From: Bacteroidales bacterium
GTDB taxonomy: Bacteria; Bacteroidota; Bacteroidia; Bacteroidales; UBA932
Length of the DNA: 64,000 nt
Direction of reading: 5' to 3'
Assembly: GCA_024402135.1 (NCBI GenBank)
Contig: JAKSJN010000006.1
Location: 98,487 to 162,486 of the forward strand
Part shown: positions 35,967-45,794 of the stretch, one piece after another
Layout of the letters: each line of letters begins with the position of its first letter
How positions within the stretch are numbered: the first letter of the stretch is position 1
Program-made: the position numbers and the translations under genes
Notes under the pieces: model-generated
What the model was told of the DNA's origin: nothing
The model's input: only the letters and a program-made list of their open reading frames with translations
Database searches by the model: none

Positions 35967-35983
35967 ATGTCAGCTATTTGACG

Positions 35984-35991
35984 TATCTTTG
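35984..35991 (+). promoter_or_regulatory. Putative -7 box TATCTTTG immediately ahead of holA
   Basis: Exact TAnnTTTG match ending 7 bases before the ATG at 35999; predicts a leaderless or near-leaderless transcript. Confidence 0.5.
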
Positions 35992-35998
35992 TTTGATT

Positions 35999-37045
35999 AT
36001 GGCGAAGCAGAAAATCGATAGTGCGGCAGAGCTCTCAAAGCAGCTTGTAGCAGAGGTGGAACAGGGACAGTTCCGCCCTGTCTATCTGCTTATGGGTGAG
36101 GAACCTTACTATCCTGACATGGTATGTGATGCCATAGTCCGCAACTGTATTCCGGAAGAGGAGAAGGACTTCAACGAGACCATCTGCTATGGCAGCGATG
36201 TGACTGCCGATATGGTGCTTGGTGCAGCAAGGCGCTACCCGATGATGGCTGAGCGTCAGCTGGTGGTCGTAAAGGAAGCCCACAGGATGAACGACCTGGA
36301 AGATCTGGCGTACTATTGCGAACAGCCTCTTGACAGTACTGTACTGGTCATCCTGATGCACAGGGCAAAGGCGGACAAGCGCCGTCAGCTCTACAAGAGC
36401 GTGTCCAAGATCGGCGTTGTCGTGGACTCGGCCCCTCTCCGTGATTACCAGATGAGCGGCTGGATCATGGACTATTACAAGGGCAGGGGACTGACTATCG
36501 ATCCCCGTGCTGCGCAGCTTCTCGCCGAGTCTGCGGGCACCGATCTGGGTACCATCGCGGTCGAGACTGAGAAGATGCTCAAGAACATCCCCGAGGGATG
36601 CAAGGAAATCAAGGTCGAGGACGTTGAACGCAATGTCGGCATAAGCCGCCAGTTCAGTGTATTCGAACTCAACTCTGCGTTTTCGGAGAGGGATGCAGCC
36701 AGGGCGGTACGTATCGCCAGGCATGTCGGATCGGCTGCACGCTTCAACATGGCTCCGGCCGTGGCTGCCCTGTACGGACATTTCATGCGTCTGCTGAAAC
36801 TCAGTGCCCTTTACTCCCAGAAAGGCTATCTGAGTCCTGATGACAAGGCCAGGGTGCTTCCGGGAATGAATCCATACTTCCACCGCGAATACGAGAACGC
36901 CATGAAGAAATGGAGCATGTACAGCCTGATGAACGTGATCAGCATCCTCTGCGAGTATGATTACCGTGGAAAGGGCGGCGACGGAGGTGACATCGACCAG
37001 GGAGAACTTTTGAATGAACTTACATTACGAATATTAAACTCATAG
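35999..37045 (+). CDS. holA: DNA polymerase III subunit delta
   Basis: 348 residues from the ATG at 35999; the longer frame starting before the terminator is rejected. The segments RPVYLLMGEEPYYPDMVCDAI, WIMDYYKGRGLTIDPRAAQLLAESAGTDLGTIAVETEKM and VGISRQFSVFELNSAFSERD match the clamp-loader delta subunit, which opens the sliding clamp at replication forks. Followed after 3 bases by the ABC ATPase gene, so read-through into the exporter genes is likely. Confidence 0.9.
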   Translation: MAKQKIDSAAELSKQLVAEVEQGQFRPVYLLMGEEPYYPDMVCDAIVRNCIPEEEKDFNETICYGSDVTADMVLGAARRYPMMAERQLVVVKEAHRMNDLEDLAYYCEQPLDSTVLVILMHRAKADKRRQLYKSVSKIGVVVDSAPLRDYQMSGWIMDYYKGRGLTIDPRAAQLLAESAGTDLGTIAVETEKMLKNIPEGCKEIKVEDVERNVGISRQFSVFELNSAFSERDAARAVRIARHVGSAARFNMAPAVAALYGHFMRLLKLSALYSQKGYLSPDDKARVLPGMNPYFHREYENAMKKWSMYSLMNVISILCEYDYRGKGGDGGDIDQGELLNELTLRILNS

Positions 37046-37048
37046 ACG

Positions 37049-37906
37049 ATGGGACTTATCGAATGCAGAAATGTGTCCAAGAGCTTCGGAGAGAAGATTG
37101 CTCTTGACAATGTTTCGGTTGACATTCCCGAAGGAAAGATCTTCGGATTGCTTGGCCCTAACGGTGCCGGCAAGACCACACTGATCCGAATCATTAACAG
37201 AATAACCATACCGAACGGAGGTGAGGTGCTCTTCAACGGAAGGCCGATCACTCAGCGCGACGTCGAGAAGATCGGTTACATGCCGGAGGAACGCGGACTT
37301 TACCGCAAGATGGAAGTCGGCGAGCAGGCGATGTATCTCGCACAGCTCAAGGGCATGAGCGCACGTGACGCTCAGCGTGAGCTCAAGGAATGGTTCGTAC
37401 GCTTCGGCATCCAGGACTGGTGGAAGAAGAAGGTCGAGGAGCTCTCGAAGGGTATGGCCCAGAAGCTCCAGTTCATCACGACCGTGGTTCACAAGCCGTC
37501 ATTGATGATCCTGGACGAGCCTTTCTCAGGCTTTGACCCTGTGAATGCCGACATCATCCGCAAGGAGATCCTCCGTCTCAAGGACGAAGGCGCTTCCATC
37601 ATCCTCTCGACTCATAACATGGAGTCTGTGGAGGAACTCTGCGACGAGATCGCACTCATCAACAAGTCGAAGCTTGTCATCACAGGAGAGGTTGATGCGA
37701 TACGCCGCGAGTATGGCAACAACAATGTCGAGCTCATCTATACCGATGCCGAGGGCAACCGTTTCACAGAGGTCCTTCCACGCGATATGGAAGGATCATC
37801 GACCCTCAGGACATATCTGGACAAGGGCGTGACCATCAACTCCTACAAGGAACTCATGCCGCGCATGAACGATATTTTCATCAAACTGGTAAGGGAGGGC
37901 AAGTAA
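37049..37906 (+). CDS. ABC exporter ATPase, NatA-like
   Basis: 285 residues. Walker A GPNGAGKT (36-43), signature LSKGMAQKLQ, Walker B LMILDEPFSGFDP and a C-terminal DUF4162-type domain. The pairing with an ABC-2 permease with a large external domain is typical of NatAB sodium or drug exporters. Substrate not predictable. Confidence 0.9.
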   Translation: MGLIECRNVSKSFGEKIALDNVSVDIPEGKIFGLLGPNGAGKTTLIRIINRITIPNGGEVLFNGRPITQRDVEKIGYMPEERGLYRKMEVGEQAMYLAQLKGMSARDAQRELKEWFVRFGIQDWWKKKVEELSKGMAQKLQFITTVVHKPSLMILDEPFSGFDPVNADIIRKEILRLKDEGASIILSTHNMESVEELCDEIALINKSKLVITGEVDAIRREYGNNNVELIYTDAEGNRFTEVLPRDMEGSSTLRTYLDKGVTINSYKELMPRMNDIFIKLVREGK

Positions 37907-37907
37907 T

Positions 37908-39281
37908 ATGAACACACACATCATCAATGTCATCATCAGACGCGAGTATCTCAACCGCGTAAAGAAGAAGTCCTTCCTCATCATCACCTTCCTCGGTCCG
38001 CTTCTCTTTGCGGCACTCTGCATCCTTCCAAGCATCATCATGCTTTCAACCAAGGAGGAGGCAAAGGTCATCGCTGTAGTTGACGGTTCAGGCATCGTCA
38101 TGCCGTATCTACAGGACAGCGAGACCGTGACATACAAGGACTGCACAGGAACGGAGGTCGAGTCCATCAAGGCCGATCTCGCAGCATACGGCGCAGATGC
38201 GCTTCTTACCATCTCCGATCTTGACACTCTTGCGAAGACCGTCAAGGCAGAGGCATTCTCGAAGAAGCCTCTCGGCATGGACATGACCGAGAACATCGAT
38301 TCGAAGATCAATGACGCGATCGAGGCATACAGGATCGACTCATACGCCATCGACAACCTCGATGCAATCATGAACGAGGTTCACTCGAATACCCACATGA
38401 AGACCTATACACTCGGTGACGACGGCAAGGAGACCATCTCAGAGTCTGGAGTGTACATGCTTGTATCAATGCTTCTCGGCATGATCATCTACATGTTCAT
38501 CGCACTCTTCGGCGGCCAGGTGATGTCCAGCGTCATCGAAGAGAAGAAGAGCCGTGTGGTCGAGGTCCTCGTATCTTCAGTCAAGTCGACTGAACTCATG
38601 TTCGGCAAGATCATCGGAGTGGCACTTGTTGCGCTCACACAGTTCTCTCTCTGGATCATCCTTACTGTCGCAATCCTTGGCGTTGCTACCACAGCCTTCG
38701 GCAGCAAGATCCAGGATATGGTCGGCAGCGGCGATCCGACTGCCATGGTCGAGAACATGAACCCTGGAATCAATATGGGCGGTATGGATATGAATGCCGT
38801 TGTTGCCGAGTCAGTGGAAGAAAGCGGTCTCGGTGCAATCATGACTACCGTCCAGAACCTTCCGGTGGCACAGATCCTCATCGCATTCGTCCTCTTCTTC
38901 CTCTTCGGCTACCTGCTTTATGCATCGCTCTTCGCAGCGATCGGTTCGGCCGTGGAGAATGAAGCTGACACACAGCAGCTGCAGATTCCGCTTACAATTC
39001 CTCTCATGCTTGGATTCTTCATCGCACTCTATGCATTCAAGGCTCCGGACAGCAGCCTTGTATTCTGGAGCTCGATGTTCCCATTCACTTCACCGATCGT
39101 CATGCTCGCCCGTATTCCGTTCGGCGTTCCTGTATGGCAGCTTGGTCTGAGTGTGCTGCTGCTCATCGCTACCTTCGTAGGATGTGCAGTGGTATCAGCA
39201 AAGATCTACAAGGTCGGTATTCTCATGTACGGCAAGAAGTCTACTTTCAAGGATCTCTGGAAGTGGCTCAAAATGAAATAA
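37908..39281 (+). CDS. ABC-2 type permease, NatB-like
   Basis: 457 residues. A basic N-terminus, membrane helix 1 (FLIITFLGPLLFAALCILPSII), a large extracytoplasmic region (about 55-180), then further helices including GMIIYMFIALFGGQVMSSVIEEKKSRVVEVLVSS, a fingerprint of ABC-2 permeases. One base separates it from the ATPase gene. Confidence 0.9.
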   Translation: MNTHIINVIIRREYLNRVKKKSFLIITFLGPLLFAALCILPSIIMLSTKEEAKVIAVVDGSGIVMPYLQDSETVTYKDCTGTEVESIKADLAAYGADALLTISDLDTLAKTVKAEAFSKKPLGMDMTENIDSKINDAIEAYRIDSYAIDNLDAIMNEVHSNTHMKTYTLGDDGKETISESGVYMLVSMLLGMIIYMFIALFGGQVMSSVIEEKKSRVVEVLVSSVKSTELMFGKIIGVALVALTQFSLWIILTVAILGVATTAFGSKIQDMVGSGDPTAMVENMNPGINMGGMDMNAVVAESVEESGLGAIMTTVQNLPVAQILIAFVLFFLFGYLLYASLFAAIGSAVENEADTQQLQIPLTIPLMLGFFIALYAFKAPDSSLVFWSSMFPFTSPIVMLARIPFGVPVWQLGLSVLLLIATFVGCAVVSAKIYKVGILMYGKKSTFKDLWKWLKMK

Positions 39282-39289
39282 TTGATAGA

Positions 39290-40117
39290 ATGAAAAAACT
39301 GTTTCTCGCATTTCTTGCATTGGGCGTTGCGGCAAGCGCCTCAGCCCAGAAGCTCGAATGGAGCACCGTCCCGATGGACGGTTCACGTACGGGTGTTACC
39401 GCCCCTAATGCCGACAATGTCAAGGAAGCGCTCGGCACTGTGAAGGGCAGCAGATACATCGCGCCGAACGGACGCGTATACCGCAAGGGATCGGCTCGCA
39501 AGGTGGCAAAGCTAATGATCGATTCCCAGGAGGATATGGCTTTCGTGAAGGAGGTCGTCGGATTTGCTCCACAGGCAATGGTGAAGCGCAAGCCGGAGTG
39601 CGAACTTTCCAACTGGTCGGCTGACATCCTCAAGGCTGCAGTGGAGAAGGAATTCGGCAGACCCGTAGATATCGCTCTGACCAACTTCGGCGGCATACGA
39701 GTAGATATGCCGCAGGGTGATGTCCTTCTTGATGACATCCTCTCGATGTTCCCGTTCAACAACTACCTCACATACGTTGCCATCCATGGCAGGGATGTTC
39801 GCAGGCTCTTTGAAATCATCGCAGGCAAGGGAATGGAGGCGGTTTCAGGTGTCGAGGTTACCATCCAGGGCCGCAAGCTCGTCGACCTCAAGGTCGGCGG
39901 TCAGCCTGTGGATGATGACAAGATCTATGGACTCGCTACCATTGACTACCTTCTCAACGGCGGTGACGACATCTTCGCTAAGAATAATGCCGAGGAAGTC
40001 CTGATCAGTGACAAGATCGTTTATGACGGCATAATCGAGCATGTCCGTGAGATCAAGGCTCAGGGCAAGTTCATTGAAGCCAAGGTTGACGGAAGAGTGA
40101 AGGTTCTCCCACAATAA
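39290..40117 (+). CDS. Secreted 5'-nucleotidase C-terminal domain protein
   Basis: 275 residues from the ATG at 39290, giving a signal peptide (MKKLFLAFLALGVAASASAQ). The body is the substrate-binding C-terminal domain of UshA-type 5'-nucleotidases: DIALTNFGGIRVDMPQGDVLLDDILSMFPFNN and the nucleoside-stacking end YLLNGGDDIF. The metal-binding phosphatase half is absent and is encoded by the next gene, 12 bases downstream. The two products probably form one enzyme in the periplasm. Confidence 0.88.
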   Translation: MKKLFLAFLALGVAASASAQKLEWSTVPMDGSRTGVTAPNADNVKEALGTVKGSRYIAPNGRVYRKGSARKVAKLMIDSQEDMAFVKEVVGFAPQAMVKRKPECELSNWSADILKAAVEKEFGRPVDIALTNFGGIRVDMPQGDVLLDDILSMFPFNNYLTYVAIHGRDVRRLFEIIAGKGMEAVSGVEVTIQGRKLVDLKVGGQPVDDDKIYGLATIDYLLNGGDDIFAKNNAEEVLISDKIVYDGIIEHVREIKAQGKFIEAKVDGRVKVLPQ

Positions 40118-40129
40118 AGGATACAGGAC

Positions 40130-40945
40130 ATGAAAAAGACAATACTCATCATAGCGGCCGCACTCGGCCTCGGCGTTTGTCAGGCGTCTGCACAGCGTCT
40201 TGTAATCGCCCATGTCAACGATACCCACAGTCATCTTGACGCCGAACGTGACGGACAGGGTGGCGTGATCGAGCGTGCGGTATTCATCGACAGTCTCAGA
40301 AAGGCAGAAGGCAAGAGCAAGGTACTTCTTCTCCATGCCGGAGACTTCAATCAGGGTACTTCATACTACACAGTTCTCAAGGGCAACCTTGAAGTCCAGC
40401 TCGCAAATGCACTCAAGTACGATGCAATGACCTTCGGCAACCATGAGTTCGACAATGGAATCGAGGATCTGTGTGCCCGTGTCAAGAAAATCAAGACGCA
40501 GTTCGTATGCTGCAACTACGACTTTTCTCCGTACGAACTCGGCAAGTATGTAAAGCCTTGCACCATCATCAAGAGGGGAGGAATGAAGATCGGCATCATC
40601 GGTGTCCTTACTGATATCTCCAAGGTCGTTGCACGCGAGACCGTTGACAGACTCAAGCCTCTTGATACCTCGGACGAGGTCAACCGCTGGGCTGACTATC
40701 TCAAGAACGAGAAGAAGTGCGATATGGTCATCCTTCTCAGCCATCTTGGATATGATGGCAACAACGAGTACAGCGACAAGGGTCTGATTCCTCTGGTAGA
40801 GAATGTGGATCTCGTGATCGGCGGTCACAGCCATACCTTCATGAAGCAGATCGACAACAATCAGAAGGACCTGAACGGAAAGGTTGTACCGATCGTTCAG
40901 GACGGTTGCTGGGGACAGAGCGTTGGCCTCATCAAGATCTGGTAA
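40130..40945 (+). CDS. Secreted 5'-nucleotidase N-terminal metallophosphatase domain protein
   Basis: 271 residues with a signal peptide (residues 1-21). All metallophosphoesterase motifs are visible in order: NDTHSH (30-35), HAGDFNQGT, FGNHEFD, LLSHLGYD and GGHSHTF. It lacks the C-terminal binding domain, which is supplied by the preceding gene. Expected to hydrolyse nucleotides or sugar nucleotides outside the cytoplasm. Confidence 0.9.
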   Translation: MKKTILIIAAALGLGVCQASAQRLVIAHVNDTHSHLDAERDGQGGVIERAVFIDSLRKAEGKSKVLLLHAGDFNQGTSYYTVLKGNLEVQLANALKYDAMTFGNHEFDNGIEDLCARVKKIKTQFVCCNYDFSPYELGKYVKPCTIIKRGGMKIGIIGVLTDISKVVARETVDRLKPLDTSDEVNRWADYLKNEKKCDMVILLSHLGYDGNNEYSDKGLIPLVENVDLVIGGHSHTFMKQIDNNQKDLNGKVVPIVQDGCWGQSVGLIKIW

Positions 40946-40978
40946 TACGAATTCAGGTTAGTTAGTTATATTCAAACA

Positions 40979-42805
40979 ATGCAAAATTTAGGTTTTCTGA
41001 TCGATGGCGGAAACGTGTTCGGAGGAATTGCCGTCGGAGTGGACGCTTTGTCCCTCTGGTTCATGGCGATCATCTGTCTCGTATTCGTCGCCGGAGCATT
41101 GTATGGAACCGACTATATGAAACATTATCTGGAGCACAGCAGAGCGCTGGTGCTCCATATTGTCTCTTATGTGGTCTGTTTCCTGTCCATGCTCGCACTC
41201 TGCGTCCTTCGCAACGCCCTGGCATTTCTTGTCGCCTGGGAACTGATGGCCCTGAGTTCTTTCATCCTGATCATCTTCGAAAGCTGGAAGAAGGAAACAG
41301 TCGAGGCCGGCGCAAATTTCTTCATCCAGTCCCATATTTCAGTGGCTCTGCTTACGGCGGGCTTCCTCGGGCTGGCCGCAAAGTGCGGTTCATATGATTT
41401 CGATGCCATGTCGGCATGGTGCCACACCGCGGCCGGAGCACGTGAGAGCTATCCGTTTTTCATGCTCCTCATCGCCGGTTTCGCGGTAAAGGCAGGTTTC
41501 GTGCCTTTCCACACATGGCTTCCACGCGCCCATCCTGCTGCTCCAGCCCACATCTCGGGTGTAATGTCCGGAGTCATCATCAAGATCGGTATCTACGGTA
41601 TTCTCAGAAGCATTTCACTTTTCAACCCTGACATGATGCTGACAGGCTGCATCATCCTTGCCGTATCGGCAATCAGTGGACTTTATGGTGTGATGCTCGC
41701 AATCGTACAGCACAATCTCAAGAAGCTTCTTGCATACCACAGTATCGAGAATATCGGTATCATCGGAATGGGAATAGGTGTCGGCTGTATCGGTGCTGGA
41801 ATGGGAAGCAGTGTCCTCGCTGGGCTTGGTTTCTGCGGAGCCCTGCTCCATACCCTGAACCATGCGCTGTTCAAGTCATCGCTTTTCTTTACTGCCGGTA
41901 ATGTGTATCATGCGGCGCATACTCTTGACATCGAGCATCTTGGCGGTCTTGTGAAGAAACTCCCGGCAACCGCAGCCTTCTTCCTGATCGCCGCTGTTGC
42001 CATCTGTGGACTTCCTCCGATGAACGGATTCGTTTCCGAGCTTCTCATATACATGGGTCTGTTCGACTGGATGGGAAGTGCCTCAGCAACCACAGCAGTA
42101 GGAGCTGCTTTCGCCATTCTCGCTCTTGTGATGATCGGTGGACTGGCAATTCTCTGCTTTACCAAGGCATTCGGTATCGTATTCCTTGGCTCGGCACGTT
42201 CAGAATTGCCTGAGATGAAGGAATTCGGTCTTCTGCGTACTCTTCCTCTCGGTGTCATGGCAATGGTCATGCTGTCGATAGGCCTCTTCCCGCAGTTCTA
42301 TCTGCGCATGGTCTCAGACGCATGTCTTGCCGTATTCCCTGGTGCGTCTGTGGCTGAACTTCCGATCGGAATGGGAAAGGTCAGCATCGCAGCAATCGCT
42401 CTTGTCGTACTGATCCTTATCCTTCTTGGTGTGAAGAAGCTTGTGAACAGCAAGAGGACTATCGCCAGTGGACCGACATGGGGATGCGGCTATACCGCTG
42501 CGACTCCACGTATCCAGTATACTGCGACTTCGTTCGTGAAGACTTATGCCGACATGTTTACCGGCCTGCTCGGCTTCCACAAGGAATACAAGCCGGTCGA
42601 GGGCATCTACCCACAGGAACGCGGCTCATGGGAATCCGAGAACTATGACCGTATCGAGACCGGTCTCATCGAGAGACCGCTCGGCGTATACCGCCGTCTT
42701 ATGGACAGGTTCTCTTTCCTCCAGAACGGCCATCTGCAGATGTACATCCTCTACGGCATCATCTGTATCGTGGTTACCATCTTGTTGACCTTTATCTTTG
42801 TCTAG
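40979..42805 (+). CDS. hyfB: HyfB-like proton-translocating membrane subunit (NuoL/M/N family)
   Basis: 608 residues, about 15 helices. Antiporter-type subunit with WELMALSSFIL (conserved Glu of helix 5), FHTWLPRAHPAAPAHISGVMSG and KKLLAYHSIENIGIIGMGIG. The hydrophilic stretch GPTWGCGYTAATPRIQYTATSFVK near the C-terminus is typical of HyfB. First gene of a six-gene set with gaps of 1-12 bases. It should move protons or Na+ coupled to the peripheral arm encoded downstream. Confidence 0.9.
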   Translation: MQNLGFLIDGGNVFGGIAVGVDALSLWFMAIICLVFVAGALYGTDYMKHYLEHSRALVLHIVSYVVCFLSMLALCVLRNALAFLVAWELMALSSFILIIFESWKKETVEAGANFFIQSHISVALLTAGFLGLAAKCGSYDFDAMSAWCHTAAGARESYPFFMLLIAGFAVKAGFVPFHTWLPRAHPAAPAHISGVMSGVIIKIGIYGILRSISLFNPDMMLTGCIILAVSAISGLYGVMLAIVQHNLKKLLAYHSIENIGIIGMGIGVGCIGAGMGSSVLAGLGFCGALLHTLNHALFKSSLFFTAGNVYHAAHTLDIEHLGGLVKKLPATAAFFLIAAVAICGLPPMNGFVSELLIYMGLFDWMGSASATTAVGAAFAILALVMIGGLAILCFTKAFGIVFLGSARSELPEMKEFGLLRTLPLGVMAMVMLSIGLFPQFYLRMVSDACLAVFPGASVAELPIGMGKVSIAAIALVVLILILLGVKKLVNSKRTIASGPTWGCGYTAATPRIQYTATSFVKTYADMFTGLLGFHKEYKPVEGIYPQERGSWESENYDRIETGLIERPLGVYRRLMDRFSFLQNGHLQMYILYGIICIVVTILLTFIFV

Positions 42806-42808
42806 TCC

Positions 42809-43711
42809 ATGTATTCAATATTGTTGATATTCATAGCGGCGCTCTTCTTTCCGGGTATCATCACCCGCGTAAAGAGCATCTGCGCAGGACGCAAGGGACC
42901 GTCCCTGATACAGCCGCTGCATGATGTTGCCCGACTTCTCAGGAAGGGATCAGTCATCAGCGAGACGACCGGATTCGTCTTCCGCATCGCTCCTGCAATA
43001 TACCTTGCAAGCATCATCATGGCTATCGCTACAGTTCCATTCGGAGACAGCGGTGCTCTCCTCAGCTTCAAGGGAGATTTTGTATTCTTCGCATATGTAC
43101 TTGCCCTCGGCAAGTTCTTCAGCATCGTGGGTGCACTCGATACAGGTTCCAGCTTTGAAGGAATGGGAGCATCACGCGAGAGCCTGTACTCGATGCTTGC
43201 CGAGCCGGCATTCTTCCTGACCATCGGTTCGCTCGCTCTCATGACGGGTTTTTCTTCGTTCAGCGATATCTTTGCTTCGCTTCATCTCAGCGGCACGATG
43301 AGCTATTCGCTTGCAGTGATAGCTGCCGGCATACTGCTTGTCCTTGCAATGATCGAGAGCAGCCGACTCCCGGTAGATGATCCTAAGACACATCTCGAGC
43401 TGACCATGATCCATGAGGTCATGATTCTTGACAACAGCGGCTTCGATCTTGGAATGATTTTCAGTGCCGGCTATCTCAAGTTTGCCATGTATGGTGCACT
43501 TGTAGCCAATCTTTTCCTCGGCAGCCTTCCTGCCGGTATCGCAATCCCTGTATTCTTCGGTGTCCAGATACTCTGCGCATCCATAATCGGAATCGTCGAG
43601 TCCTTCATGGCTCGCTACAGAATGAACCATAACCCTCAGTTCATCTTTGCTCTGAGCTCAGTGGCAATGCTGCTTGTGTTCGGAGTTCTGATGCTCGCTG
43701 GCAAAATGTAA
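42809..43711 (+). CDS. hyfC: HyfC-like membrane subunit (NuoH/HycD family)
   Basis: 300 residues, about 8 helices. The phrases GITRVKSICAGRKGPSLIQPLHDVARLLRK and ESSRLPVDDPKTHLELTMIHEVMILD are the conserved cytoplasmic loops that connect the membrane arm to the hydrogenase-like arm in group 4 hydrogenases and complex I. Confidence 0.9.
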   Translation: MYSILLIFIAALFFPGIITRVKSICAGRKGPSLIQPLHDVARLLRKGSVISETTGFVFRIAPAIYLASIIMAIATVPFGDSGALLSFKGDFVFFAYVLALGKFFSIVGALDTGSSFEGMGASRESLYSMLAEPAFFLTIGSLALMTGFSSFSDIFASLHLSGTMSYSLAVIAAGILLVLAMIESSRLPVDDPKTHLELTMIHEVMILDNSGFDLGMIFSAGYLKFAMYGALVANLFLGSLPAGIAIPVFFGVQILCASIIGIVESFMARYRMNHNPQFIFALSSVAMLLVFGVLMLAGKM

Positions 43712-43717
43712 CCGGAC

Positions 43718-44347
43718 ATGAAAGAATTGCTTCTCATCATATTCCTGGTGTCCCTGTTCTACATGTCGATTGCGAACAGAATGAGAAACTACGTGAAGAT
43801 TCTCATCATGCAGGGAGCCCTCCTCTTCCTCGTGGCTGTGATACAGCTCCATGAGGTCAATGCATTCAATGTGGCGATGATATCGCTTGAGACCATTGTC
43901 TTCAAGACGATCGCCGTACCATATTTCCTCTTCTACATCATCCACAAGCACCACATCACACGTGAGGCAGAGCCTTTCGTGCCACATTTCGTGTCGCTTC
44001 TGATCACTGTGCTGATAGTGGTCGCCACCTTCCTGGTAGCAGAACGCGTGGATGATGCATATCTCGACAAGATTTTCTTCGTGACCGCTGTCAGCACGAT
44101 CCTTTTCGGACTGTACTTCATCGTGTCGCGCCGCAAGCTTCTTTCCCATATCATCGGCTACTCCGTCATCGAGAACGGTGTCTTCGTACTTTCCCTTGCG
44201 GTAGGAAACGAAATGCCTGTGCTCGTCAACCTCGGCGTGCTGCTCGATATCTTCGCCAGTGTGCTCATCCTCGGCATCTTCGTCGGCAAGATCGGAGATG
44301 TATTCAAGGATGCTGATGTTGAACAATTGACTGAACTGAAAGACTGA
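43718..44347 (+). CDS. hyfE: HyfE-like membrane subunit (NuoK related)
   Basis: 209 residues, about 6 helices, close to the 216 residues of E. coli HyfE. The C-terminal half has SRRKLLSHIIGYSVIENGVFVLSLAV, as in NuoK/MnhC-like proteins. One base before hyfF. Confidence 0.87.
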   Translation: MKELLLIIFLVSLFYMSIANRMRNYVKILIMQGALLFLVAVIQLHEVNAFNVAMISLETIVFKTIAVPYFLFYIIHKHHITREAEPFVPHFVSLLITVLIVVATFLVAERVDDAYLDKIFFVTAVSTILFGLYFIVSRRKLLSHIIGYSVIENGVFVLSLAVGNEMPVLVNLGVLLDIFASVLILGIFVGKIGDVFKDADVEQLTELKD

Positions 44348-44348
44348 T

Positions 44349-45782
44349 ATGCTACTGATATATATCGTAATCAACATTCTGGCGATCTCAGCGTTGCTTT
44401 CTTTGCGACGCAACGGAACCGCAGCAGTATCGGTGCTTGCCGTTTTTGCGGCACAGGTGGCATTGACAGCATATGCCTTCATGAACCCGGGCGCCACCGG
44501 ACTGTCATTCTTTACATTTGATGCTACAGGTTCGCTGATGCTTGGACTTCTGACAATAGTCAGCCTTCCGGCATTCGTACACAGCGCCATCTATGTACGT
44601 GAACGCGACAAGGGAATCAAGGCCGCATGCAGCTACTTTGCATTCCTTATTCTTCTCCAGTTCGCCCTGGCTATGGGATATCTGGCAAACCACATCGCGA
44701 TGACGTGGGTGTTTACTGAAGTGACCACTCTCAGTGCCGCAATGCTCGTATATCATCATCACGACAAGCTTTCACTCGAGGGCGCATGGAAGTACACCTT
44801 CATCTGCGCCATCAGCATCAGCCTTGTGTTTGTCGGCATTCTGTTCCTGAGCCTTTCGCTCCTGCATGCAGGGTCGTCAGATCTGTCATACGCGAGCCTG
44901 AGCGCTCTCAGCAACAAACTTGATCCATTCTGGCTGCGTCTTGCATTCATCTTCATCTTTGTCGGCTATACCGCGAAGATGGGTCTTTTCCCGATGTTCA
45001 CCGCAGGAATCGACGCAAAGGACAATGCTCCTTCGCCTGCAGCTGCATTGCTTGCTTCTGTGCTTGTCAACCTTGGATTCGTCGGCATCTATCGCGCATT
45101 CTCCATTATCTCAGGATCAAGCCTGCTTCCATGGGCGAATACAATGATGATAACCATTGCCGTGATCACGCTCCTGTTCGCGTCAGCATACATGATAAGG
45201 GTGCGTAACATCAAGCGTATGCTTGCATATTCCGGTATCGAACAGATGGCGCTTGTCACCATCGGTCTTGCAATGGGTGGAGTAGGACGTTACGCGGCAA
45301 TACTGCACATCGTTCTCCATACCTTCGTGAAGTCATCGCTCTTCTTCCATTTCGCGCAGCTTGCACGCACTTTCCGCAGCAAGATGCTTGACGACATGGG
45401 AGGATACTTCACTCTCAACCCATTCGGGGCTCTTGTCCTTCTCCTCGGATTCTTCAGCATTACCGCTGTACCGCCATCAGGACTGTTCGTCAGCGAATTC
45501 ATGGTATTCAAGTCCATGGCCGTCAACGGTCAGTGGGTGCTTCTCGCTGCAGTCCTCCTTTTGCTGACAGTGCTCATATGGGCCTTTGCACGCTGTATCT
45601 TCAACATCGTATTCATGGCTCCTCCTGCAGTCCTTGCGGAGTCTCCAAAGGGTATTGATGCCAAGCGTTGCGGTCTTTGGGAAAACATCATCCAGCTCGT
45701 ACTGCTTGTTGCAGCAATCCTGCTGGCATACTGCCCGCCTGCATTCCTTACCGATATCATCAACCAGGCTGCGGCTCTCTAA
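44349..45782 (+). CDS. hyfF: HyfF-like proton-translocating membrane subunit (NuoL/N family)
   Basis: 477 residues, about 13-14 helices. A second antiporter-like subunit with WVFTEVTTLSAAMLVY, GYTAKMGLFPMFTAGIDAKDNAPSP and IKRMLAYSGIEQMALVTIG. Together with HyfB this gives the complex two separate ion-channel subunits. Confidence 0.88.
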   Translation: MLLIYIVINILAISALLSLRRNGTAAVSVLAVFAAQVALTAYAFMNPGATGLSFFTFDATGSLMLGLLTIVSLPAFVHSAIYVRERDKGIKAACSYFAFLILLQFALAMGYLANHIAMTWVFTEVTTLSAAMLVYHHHDKLSLEGAWKYTFICAISISLVFVGILFLSLSLLHAGSSDLSYASLSALSNKLDPFWLRLAFIFIFVGYTAKMGLFPMFTAGIDAKDNAPSPAAALLASVLVNLGFVGIYRAFSIISGSSLLPWANTMMITIAVITLLFASAYMIRVRNIKRMLAYSGIEQMALVTIGLAMGGVGRYAAILHIVLHTFVKSSLFFHFAQLARTFRSKMLDDMGGYFTLNPFGALVLLLGFFSITAVPPSGLFVSEFMVFKSMAVNGQWVLLAAVLLLLTVLIWAFARCIFNIVFMAPPAVLAESPKGIDAKRCGLWENIIQLVLLVAAILLAYCPPAFLTDIINQAAAL

Positions 45783-45794
45783 TATTTCCAGACA

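Noticed and set aside
36035-36883. 282-codon minus-strand frame opposite holA
   Set aside because: holA is a conserved family; the antisense frame shows no domain and no promoter.
43658-44590. 310-codon minus-strand frame across hyfC-hyfE-hyfF
   Set aside because: Rich in His/Glu/Asp as expected for the complement of membrane-protein codons; spans three real genes.
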